From Ditylenchus dipsaci (lineage: Eukaryota > Nematoda > Chromadorea > Rhabditida > Anguinidae): 64,000 nucleotides of DNA. Of the stretch, positions 21,501 to 33,500 are shown one piece after another; position 1 is the stretch's first letter, and each line of letters begins with the position of its first letter. The stretch covers positions 152,669 through 216,668 of the forward strand of contig SADC01001180.1 in the NCBI GenBank assembly GCA_004194705.1, written 5' to 3'. The notes under the pieces are model-generated. The model was not told where the DNA came from. It was given only the letters and a program-made list of their open reading frames with translations, and ran no database searches. The position numbers were made by a program, and so were the translations under genes.

Positions 21501-24500
21501 ATGATCCAAATTATCTAATTTCTTAGAAAACTGTTGATACGAAAGGTCCAGAACGAGCTAAATCTCATTCTCACAGAAAAAAATGGGACTGTCAAGGGAC
21601 CTGTCAAGGTCAGTTTTATACAGTCAAAGCTCTAAATAACGCCCATCCAAAAAGTTCGTTCCAGCCTAGAGTAGTACAGCGACCAAGTTTAGGCACATCA
21701 AAAGATGCCGCCTTTATGCCCATACCTATGGGGCACTTTCAAAGAGAAGCCCATAGGTGTAGGAGGCTGTTAAGCTCCGCCCCTTTTGGACCCATACCTA
21801 TTTTATATAAAACAGTTGTTCGGTGTTTCGAAATAGTATTGCGAAATATGTAGCAGCTGTTGTTGACCTATATTTCGAAATGAACCTATAGGTATGGGTC
21901 CAAAAGGGCGGAGCTTAACAGCCTCCTACACCTATGGGCTTCTCTTTGAAAGTGCCCCATAGGTATGGGGCATAAAGGCGGCATCTTTTGATGTGCCTAA
22001 ACTTGGTCGCTGTACTACTGCCTAGGGACCGACATTTTTTTGACCTTATTTTTAAAGTATTTTGCTAGTTCTGTTTTTACAGTCCGGTCCCAAATATCGT
22101 GAGGATTCCTATTTTGCAGATCGTTTTCCAGAAACCTATAATGTTTTTCTCTAAAAAAGCAAAAACCCTATATAACGTTCACCTTTTTGAAAAATAAGTG
22201 AAAATTATATAGGATTTTTGCTTTTTTAGAGAAAAACATTTTAGATTTCTGAAAAACGATCTGCAAAATCAGAATCCTTGCAATATTTAGGACCAGACTG
22301 TAAAAACAGAACTGGCAAAATACTTCAAAAATCAGGTTAAAAAAAGTGTTGGACCCTAGGCGGGAACGAACTTTTTTGGGGTGAGCGCTATATAGAGCTT
22401 TGACTGTAAAGCCGCTTTCACAATTGGTCTGGGACTTAGTGCGCGACCCGGCTTCCTTTTTGCTATAATTTTTTTCTGTTAGTACCATTCTGTTAGTACC
22501 ATTTTGTAGCTAAGATTAAGGGCTTCAACATGAGCCATTGAAAATTAACATGTGATTTCAAAATTTTAGACAAAATGCCCAGTCTAACACTGAGTTTGAC
22601 ACTAAATCAGACACTCAGACCGAGTGTCAGACTCAGTGTGAAACTGGGCATTTTTATCTAAAGTTTTACGATTACATGTTAATTCTGAATGGCTCGTGTT
22701 GAAGCCCTGAATCTGAGCTACAAAATGATGCTAACAGAATTTTTTCGCAATCAAGAAAAAAATTACAGCGAAAAGGAAGCCGGGTCGCGCACTGAGTCCC
22801 AGACCCATTGTGAAAGCGGCTTAAGAGTGTTGCAAAGCAGCATCTTCTACCTTACTTTTTGGGTTTTACAAGCTCAATAAATGTTAATTTGATTCACTTT
22901 CAAGAAAAAAGGGGCATATGTCAAAATTTGCCATGAAAACCAGAAATGCGGACCAGAAGTGCCAACCAAACTTTTTTTATCAGACATTTTTGTCTTGATC
23001 GAGATTTTGTGATCGGGATCTCAAATTAGGAATTGGAATCGAGATCCCGTCAATATCTTTACTGAAAACCAACCAATTCTTGTCGATGATTATTGAAGGT
23101 CCTTGGACTTGGTCACCTAAAATAGATTGTCACAAAAATCTGCTTCTCAAAAAAAACTCCTACCAAGATGCAGATCTGGCAAGTCGTAGACTGAGGTGTC
23201 CAGCTCGCCTTCCTGAATGTTCGCAAATATTTCCTTCGTTATTATTTGGTATTTTTAATGGGGAATATAAATACCTCAAACCAACATTTGACAATTGCTT
23301 TGACACTAGGCTTCGAATCAGCTTGCTCTAAGACCTGCTTGTTTTTCAACAAATATCTTCGAGCAATCCCTCGGACACTACAAAAAAAGACTGCTGTAGG
23401 TGGTTGAGCACTTGAGAAAACCAACCGTATATCGTCGATAATAATTGTTCTGTCTGGAATGGTGAAACCGAATTCACGCTGGTATGATTCCATAAAAGAG
23501 CTGAAGATTGTTTAGAATTGCTTTCAATTGGCTTATCGCTATTTATATTTATAAATAAAAAGTTGACTTAAAGGAAGGGGAAAAGCCATTTAGGTTTGAA
23601 AAAGTGGCCTCCATGGTGCAGTGCGTAAGCGTTTGCGTTTTTTGGCCCAAAATGGTGTTGCAGGTTCGATCCCACATGGTGGCATGCTATTTATTTTGGC
23701 TTGTTCGACCAGTTTTAAAAGTAATAAGACTTTTTTGACGCCAGATTCTGAATCAGCGACCCAAATTACCTCTAGAACTGGTCAAACAAGTCAATAAAAG
23801 TAAAGTTTATGCATGCGGGATCGAACCTGCAACACCATTTTGGTCCAAAAAACACAAACGCTTACGCACTGCGCCACGGAAGCCACTTTTTCAAACCTAA
23901 ATGGCTTTTCCCCCTCCTTTAACAGTCTACTCCTGGGTTTGGCAATGGGTAAATGCACGGGCATATGTCTGGGCATTTATCATGAAATGCCCGACTCTAT
24001 AATTTTGGGCATTTTCCTTCTATATATTTTTGAGATTTGGTACTCCCCAAAAGTTCTAAGGACAGTTCGTGGCAGTTTTTTGTAAATTTTTTTTAGAACT
24101 TTTTAATAAAAATACCTTTTTATGCTAAAAAGTTTCATGCTGAGGAATACAAGTATACAAAATGTCCTCAGAAATTGGAATAAAAAACTAAAATTTAAAA
24201 TATTTGTTGGTTTACGAGATATGACCTGAAGTTGGTCAGTAATTTTTTTTAAAGGGGGGGGGGGCACTTGGGGGGGGGGTTGAGAAATGGTTTGTCAAGC
24301 TGGTGAAAAACCCATAACTGGGTTGCAAAAGGATTTGAAATATAAAATTATTTATGTGATTTTATGATGGGTTTCATTACATTATTCGACAATATTTAAT
24401 GAAACCCATCATAAAATCATATTAATCATTTTATATTTAAAATTTTTGCAACCCGTCAATGAGTTTTTCCTTAGACTGACAAACCCATTTCTCAACCCAC

Positions 24501-27500
24501 CCCCCCCCCAAGTGTCCCCCCCCTTTAACATATTGACACTCCAACATTGTTCATATCTCGGAAAACCAAGTATTATTTTAAATTTCTGTTAATTTATTCA
24601 AATTGCTGAGGAAATTCGTATACTGAGGTGCCTCAGAATAATAAATTTCAGCTGAAAAAGGGTGTTTTTTTTAAGTACGAAAAATTTCACAAAAAAGTAC
24701 TGCGATCTGTCTTGAGTTTCTCAAAAAGAAGTTAAAGTTAGAAAGAAATGCCAGGTGTACTGTTAACTGTGAATGAACAGTTAACTGTGGATGTACGGTT
24801 AATTGTGGATGTACTGTTAACTGTAGTTTCCTATTTCATATCTCTAATTCCGGTTATTTTATTTTGACGATGTTGTGAATCGCTCTTATTAAATGAAAGA
24901 TCTCAAAGACAATACTAAAAATTACACCAAATTTGGTTATTTTGATATGTTTATTCATGATATTCGAAGTTTGTCGAATAAAAATTGTTTGATGGGCAAC
25001 ATTTGTAAAATGCCCGAAATTTTGGAAAATGCCGGGCATATGCCTGATTATTAAATGCCCGGGGCTTAAGACAACCCTATTTTTTTGTTCTCGCTATAAC
25101 ACCACCCGCTCAAGTTCGTTCCCGCCCAGGGTCCCACACTTTTTTGAAGTCTTTTGTCGAATCTGATTCGAGAGTCTTATCAGAAATATCGTAGAGGTAT
25201 TTGTTTTTACGGTCGTTTCTGAAAAGGTTGAAATTTTTGCCAGCATGACCTGCGCCTCTCGATATAACACCACCGATTTTTCAAAAGTGGCGGTGTTATA
25301 TATCGAGAGGCGCGGCTCATACTTGCAAAAATTTTAACCTTTACAGAAACGACCGGTAAAAACAATACCTTTGCGATATTTCTAATTGGGATATCGAATC
25401 AATAAAAAGTTTTTCGTATAAAATGTAAAAAAATTGCCTTGGTCCCCCAAGCTGATATAAGTTTGAGCAAGGGTAGGCCAGCGTATGTTAGGACGGTCTC
25501 AAACCTGTTTTTCTTACTTTTTTAAGTATCGAAAAGGATGTTTCAGTCTGTCCTAACATACGCTGGCGTACCCTTGCCTGAGCCTAATCCTAAAAAATAA
25601 TATTATGCTGAGAACAAAATTTTTTTGCCAAAAAACAACAGGGGGGACCAAGGCACATTTTTTGGTGTACTCTCGAACACATATAGAACCCAATGGTTTT
25701 TATCAACTATACCTCTTGAAATTTTCTAGTTTATCGCCTTGTTTGCCAGTGCACATCAGCACACAATCCGTTTTCTCGTAGCTAAAACAAAGCACACCAC
25801 TTTACTAATCCTGTTGTGCAGTCCTTACCGCATATGCAAAATCCTTTCAAATGCAATTTCTTTAGCACTAAATTTTTGCTTCATCAAAGTTTGCGTGCAT
25901 CTCTCTTCCAAAGCTTGGAAACGATGTTCAATATCCCAGAAGGTCTCTGCAAACAAATTTTAATTTTCAATTCAATCAAAGAACTATTTGAATTACCATC
26001 TGTCAGAGGTTTTATATATGCTTCCTGGTTTTCATTGACCACATCAGCCAGAGCCAAGCCGTAGGCTGATAAAATTCCGGCATATTTGTGTATCTTTACC
26101 TTGCGCATTCCTGAAAAAGGGCTTGTGACAAAATTGGTCTAAAAAAATCCTACCCAGAGATCTAGCTACCGAACAAGCATGTTGACCTCCAGCACCTCCA
26201 AAACAGGCTAAAACATGGGCAGAAGTGTCGTATCCTCTAGCCTAAATAGATTAATACAAAACTATTATGCCATCCTCCCACGGGCGTGGTTCGGTTTTCC
26301 GACCTTAGAGGCATTTTTTTCGCGGATAATTATACAGTTGAATTCATCACATATTTTTTTCATTTTCGGGCATCTATTTTTTGATTGTATCTTTCTGTAT
26401 TTATAAAAGTCTCGACCAGTGCTGTAAATTTCGGAATTCCGGCACCGCACCGGGCACCGGCCTGTAAAATCTTGGCATTGGGCACCGCACCAGGCATCGA
26501 CCTCTGAAATTTTGGTACCGGGAACCGCACCGAGACACCAACTGAAAAATTTGCAGTTTCAGTACCGCACCAGACACCGGCGGTGCTGGCGCCGGTGCCG
26601 CACTGGTGCCATTTACAGGACTGGTCTCAACGAGCTATTTTTCATTTGAGGAGATGGCTCTATATTTGTTCGCACCGCTCCCAAAAAAATGCCTTGGTCT
26701 CCTACGTTGTTGTTTTTTTTCGAATTTTTTTCTTCAAAAGTTGTTTTCAAAGGTTTTTACAAGTCCTTACACAGAAAAAAATTTTGGCCTCCTAGCTTTT
26801 TTCTGAAAAATTATTGGAAAAGACTTTCAGAAGAAAACATTTTTCAAAAAGACAACAGTGGGACTATGTCAATTTTTCGAAAGGATGCGAACACATATAG
26901 ACCAAGTAGACTGTGGGCATCAGAATGATACCAAACATCCCCAATAATATTTTCAAAACAATTCTGATTTCATGCCGTGTGCTTCTTTTCATAAAAAGTC
27001 TATGGGTGTGGAGGTAGGGGGAGTAAACAAGATATGTGCGGAAAAAAGTAATCTTCATTTAAAAGCGTCAACTATTTCGGAATTCTTTTTCTCGTACAAA
27101 GTTTAAATAGGCATGCTCACTTGTTCAAATTTTTCCCCGCCAATTCAAAAATTTTCTTGATCATTGAACTTTTGTGCAGATTTTTCAACTTGGTTTCTAA
27201 CTAAACCAGGCCTAGAATTCAATTTTAGGTATAGTTTTGTAAGAAACCAAGTCGAAAAATCCATACAGAAGCTCAATGATTAGGATTTTTTTTAGTTGGC
27301 GGGACAAATTTTTAATAGGTGAGCATGTTCCTTTGAAAAAGGGAAAAGCAGTTTAGTTTGAAAATTCGGCCTCGATGCGCAGTGGATAAGCGATTTTGTT
27401 TTTTGGCCCAAAATCGTGCACAGGTTCGACCTCACGTGGTGGCACGCTTTTTTTAGTAATTGAGCTCACTGATTCCGAATATGGCGCTAAAAATTCAAAT

Positions 27501-30500
27501 TATCCCGAAAAATTGGTCAAACAAGCCAAAATAAATAGTGTGCTACCACCTGGGGTCGAACCTGCAACACCATTTTGGGCCATAAAACAAATGCTTATCC
27601 ACTGTGCCACCGAGGCCGAATTTTTCAACCTAACTAGCTATACCCCCTCCTTTAACAAAAGAAATACCTCGGTCAAAGTGCGAATAGGTCTGCACATGGA
27701 CTCGTTGGCCACTTGTATGAATCCGAGAGCAACTTGGGGCACGCTTACAGTGGATCTACCTTCAGACTGCAGGAAGGTATTTATGTTGCCAGCCAATTCT
27801 TCAAAAGCAGCCATAGAAGCTTGTCTAGACCACAACTTTTATAAATTACAATAATTTGTAAAAAAACCAAATAAATTACTTGTCCAAAGGCTGATCTTCA
27901 GTAGGACCAAAAATATGAGGAAAATATTCAGGAATAATCCTGCCAAGCACCAGATTAGCATCTGTAACCGTCAAATAACCATTCTTGCGGTAGCAAATAG
28001 GTCCAGGCGTGGATCCTGCCGATTCAGGTCCGACCACAAATAGGCCGTTGCGGAAAAATAGACGTGATCTACAAATAATTTCAGTGCATAGATCAATATT
28101 TTAAGTTGAAAATTTCACCCTCCTCCAGCAGCTACAGTATTGATTTCTAGCTAAAACCGAAAAATTACAAAAATTTCTTGAACTCTTATAAAGTTGGTTA
28201 AGATACGCAATAAAATTTACGGAATTTTTTTAGACAAGATAAGAAAATTTGCAGTAGAGTAACATTTGGCAATCACAACCACAAGGAAGTCCATTTGGGA
28301 ATGAAGTCAAGAATAAAGTATTTTCGCGAAAAAACTAACATTTTCGAAATGATTTTTTGCGAATAATACCATTTCCCAAATGTCATTTTGAGACAAATAT
28401 CATTTTCGAACTGCATTCTCGCGAAAACTTCCATCTTCGAAACACCAATTTGCAAAAACTACCATTTGGGAATTACTTTTTTGCCAATGCAAATCTTTAC
28501 GTGATAGACCGTTTTCTAAATTCAAATTTCAAATTTCTAAATCTAAGTCCGACATTGGTGCCTTTGGCCAATTTTGTGACATTTTTTGAATCCGCGCCTT
28601 TTCTAATTTTGTGATTTTCACAGCCATCTTTAATTTTTTTTCAAAATTAGGTGAAGCCTCAGGCGCAGGGTGGGCCAGCGCATTTTCGGACGGGGGCAAA
28701 CTTTTTTTCCGATGTCTAAAATGGCCTTAAAATTGAGAAAAGCGAATTTTTTTTTAAAAGTCATAGAAGTGGTCAATTGGCTACGCACCGGAAAAAAGTT
28801 TTGTTCTACACTTCAAAATATCCTACAGAATTTCAACATTTTGTTATTTTTGGAGCATACCTGTGGCGCTTGGATGGTCACACCGGCTGTAATAGACTCT
28901 AAAAAGCAAAAAATTCACGATTTCTAGAAATAGATATAATATCTCACCCAGGACATGGTTGAACTGGCCATCATATCGAGAAACATCAGTGGAGGTGCCA
29001 CCCATGTCGAACCCAATGATTGGCTCTTTGTTGTCAGGGTTGAATGCCGTTTGAGACACACCAACCACCCCGCCTGCAGGACCTGACAATATGGCTCGAG
29101 AGCCGATGAAATTTTCCACTGGGCAAAGTCCTCCATCTGACTAAATAAAGCTTTTGATGTTTCCAAACTACTTAGTCTTTCCAAAACTAACTGTAAGTTT
29201 TTTGGGAAGGGTTTTGTGGTCTATTTTTGTGTTTGATAGCTCAAATAAAAGCTTAGAATCTTGGCTACATTTTGGTATGAAACGTGTGACTTCTATAAAA
29301 AAAAGTCAGAAAATATCAAACAAACCAGCCGAAGAAAACACCCAAAAACGATCTGCTTTCAGAAATTTGGACTATTATAGCCTGTAAAAAGCTTCAGATG
29401 CTGTAGAACTATGTGCTGATAATTTTGTTGTATAGTCAAGAGTGTGAGGGTCATTTTGACACCAAACTTGTGAATAAAACGAGATAAATAATAAGGTATG
29501 CACCCAGGGGATATGAACCGTCGACCCTAGGCGTCTCCTTCCCCTTTAAACTTACTTTTAAAATTCAGAATTGGGCTAATAATTTTGCGTCTTTTTAGAT
29601 TAAAAAGGGCAAAAAGAGCAAAAAATTGCTCCTTTTGTCTGTTTTGCCTGTTTTGCCTGTTTTGCCAATATGCCCTAAACCGAATCTGCCTTTTCCGCCA
29701 AAATGCCTAAAAACGCAATTTTTGCATTTTTGCCTTTTTTATTTACAAAAAGGCAGAATGTTCATAAATGCAATTCAGAATCTATGCTTGGGTCTCTAAA
29801 TTTCAATATTGCCTTTGAAATTTCAAAAACGGCTAAGTTTCGGTATACACCCCCCAGTTTGCCTTGGTCCCAAGCTGATTTTTTTAAATTTTTTCGAAAT
29901 TTTTGAACGCTGTTTTTGTATTGGGTTAAAGTTGAAAAAAAATCGGAAAAAAAATTTAAAAAATCAGCTTGGGGGACCAAGGCAGACTGGGGGTGTATAC
30001 CGAACTTGACTGGAGGGTGTATACCGAACTTGACTGGGGGGTATTCCGAACTTGACTGGATGATGTATACCGAAACTGCTCCTCAAAAACTTTCAGTCCC
30101 GCGCTTTTTCACTCTGAAAAATTTTAAAATTTCTTTCTGACTTTCGTTCTGTCTCTGACTATTGAAAACTGTGGTGGGTACTTGTGTTGTCGAATCGGTA
30201 TTACGCGATCATTTGCTCAAGTATTTGATCAAAAAAGTATTACTCCGGGCAAATACCAAATTCTAGAATATATATATAAAACCAAGATTTACCTGCATGA
30301 ACTCCAGCTCAGTGTTTTTCAAATTGTCGATAAAGCCAGAGCGGAATCCCTGGATGTATTTTTGAATGATTGGTGTTAGATAGGCATCAGCACAGGCTAA
30401 AAATATGAGACGAATGGAAGTCAAAAGAGTTGTTAATAAAAATTCAGCCATACTAGTGAATCCTCGTGGAACAGCCTTTATCATTGGAATCACTGCACTT

Positions 30501-33500
30501 GAAATGGAAATATTTTCGAAGCCTTGGTTTCTAGCAATCTTCTCAACCAGTTTTTCGTGATCAGGAAATCTAAAATTTACAATTTAGACCCAATTTGAAT
30601 TCTCTCCCTAATATTTTCCGCCAATGATACATTACCAGCTAATTTATTAGTGAGTGGAGATTAATAGAGAAAATACGGTAATTTGTTTTGCATTAATTTT
30701 TTTCTTTATTTTTTCGGGAGTCCTTGTCATGAAAATTTATTTACATTTATCAAAAAGGTACTTTTTCGGTTTGGTCTCACCTGTTTTTTTGTGCTTGGGC
30801 GCCGGATAGGCTAGCGTTGGTTAGGGTAAAGCAACAACGAATAAAGTACCATATTTGCTGTTATAGGGCTGCTCCCTGTAGAATTATCGAAAAAAGGCGG
30901 CCGGCCGCTCAATCACAGAAAATACGCTAAGGAGAAACAAGCTTAGGCGATAGTATCATGGAAACCTACAATACTCCCCCCTCTCATACCAATAATCTAG
31001 GCTTAGGTTCAGGCTCCGGGAATGGCCATTAATAAAAAGGGGTTTTGACGCTACTCGTTTATACCCTCCCAAAAAAGCTACTCGATTTTACCCCTCCCAA
31101 TAATTTTTTAGGGGTATCTAAAAGCATACTTTTCAATATGAAATAGCCAGTATTAGTAACGGCTTGGCCCTGAGCCTAAGCCTAAGGGCCAAAGCCTAAG
31201 CCAAAGCCTAAGGGCTAAGCCTAGTTCCGAAGCCTAAAAATTATTGGGAGGGGTAAAACCGAGTAGCTGTTTTTGGGAGGGGTAATACCGAGTAGCGCCG
31301 GGGTTTTTTATTATAAAAAATGGTGATTTTAGGCATTTCTGAAAATGATAATGGGGAAGGTGGGTATAAGGCACTAGCTTTGGGGTCGGGCGATGATTAT
31401 AAGGCAGTAGCGTCTAAGCTTTAGTGAATTTTAACTCACGCTGGGCTACCCTGCGCTTGAACGCAAGTCAAAAAAGTCACCAGTACGCATCCGCCCTATG
31501 GTTTATAAAGTTATGAAGCGTGAAGTTTCCAATTCTACGTGGAATTCAACGACCGGGATGGTATTTCAAAAAGCCAACTAAAAACAAATTTTACATGTAA
31601 GAATGTAGGAAGAGCACAGCCAGGGAATTGATGCCTTCAGCACGCAGTTTAGCCAACACTTCTTCAATTTCCTGCTCACAAACTGGTTTTTCTACTATAA
31701 TCTGCAAATAAACTGGTAACTAGAAAAATAAAAGCTAATCACACCTTTTTGCCATTGCCAGTTACAATTCGTTGACCAGCAATATTCATTTGGCAGGTTT
31801 CGTCTTCGAGCAAAACCCTTTCATTTATCTCAATTACTTTGTCGTATCTGAAAATTTAGAGATGTGAAAAATTTGTACTAAAAATATGCTACAGTCAACT
31901 CTCCGTTAACATATTGGCAAAAAGTTCGTTCCCGTCGTGGGTGAGACACTTTTTTAACACAATTTTCAAAGTTTTTTTCTTTTTCAACAGCCTGGTCACA
32001 AATATCGCAAGCATTCCAATTAGGGTTATCGGATCGGATATCTGATTTCGCATAATATCCAGAATTATCCGGGATTTTTTCGGATATTGGATACCGGATC
32101 GGATATCCAAATTCGATATTTTCGGATATCCGACAAGGCTAAATTTACCTATACATCCACCACTCAATTAACCTTGACCCTCACCAGTAAATCAGCTTGG
32201 GAGACCAAGGCAATTCTTTTTTTCAAATCTTGAAGAAAGTCTTAAAAACAGTATATTTAGACTTTTAAATTTTTTTGATTCAAAAAAATATTGGTATTGA
32301 AAAATGAAAAAAAAAATTGCCTTGCTCCCCAAGCTGATTCATTGGTGGGGGTCAAGGTTAATTGAGTGGTGGGGGTAAAGGTAAAGTGCTCCTCCGACAA
32401 CCCTGATTCCGATTTTACCGATCATTTTGCGAAAAAAATCTAGAATTCAAAGGGCAGACTCTCCCGTCAACATAACGATATTCAAAAAAGCGTTGTATTA
32501 ACGAAAGAGTCTCCCTTTTAAATTCCAGAATTTTTTTCTTTTGCAAAGACAATTGGAAAAATGGAAATCCTTGCGATATTTGGTATCCAGACTGTCGGAA
32601 AAGAAAAAGTAGAAGACTTTGAAAATTGGGTTAAAAAAGTGTCGGACCCAAGGCGGGAACGAACTTTTTTCCATTATGTTAACAGGAGAGTCGATTGTAT
32701 ATCTATTATGGAGTCGGTTTCTTTTTGGCCGTGGTCCCTCTATTATATTTTTGGCTGGTCAGACTCTGAGCACGCTAAAAACTGGGTGGGTTCAGATCGG
32801 GCCAGAATCAAATCGCGCCTTTTCTGACTGAAATTCGACCCCATTGTTCACCTTTTTAATATTCATAAAGCACCTTAATTCCGGATTGAAACATGATGGT
32901 TTGGTCACTCATCTGGGGTATATGGTATTCAACAGTAAAAACGTCCCTTTTCCACAATCAGAATGTGATTTAAATTGGCCTAATTTGAAATGGCCCAATC
33001 TTTGGCGTGCCAGACTGTGTACACTTAAGCCTCGTGTCCAATTAGCGGATTTTCACCTTCACTCACACTCTCACTCTTCATTGGACAGACAACAAACCTT
33101 TCACTCTCACTCTGACTTTGTCCCTCACTCTCACTTTCACTCTCAGTGTGTGTCCAAAGTCAGAGTGAGAGTGAAAGGCAGACTGATAGTGAGAGTGAAT
33201 GGCAACTTTTAAAAGACTTGAAACTGAAAAAGACTGGGAGGCAGACTGAGAGGCAGACTGAAGGGCAATTTTTTCTAATTTTTTATTTATTTCTGCACCC
33301 CGGATTCGAACCAGCGACCTCCCTTCTAAGTACGTTAGGCACTACACCAACATCTCTCCTTATTAGGATCGCCGAGAAATCACGTCGGAGTAGCCAATAG
33401 GCAGGGGAAACGGTAAATTCGCCCACAAATCTTTTTTTATTTTTCAGGAACAAATAAACCATGCTATCCAACCCAAAATTGCGAGCTGAAAACTGTTTGT

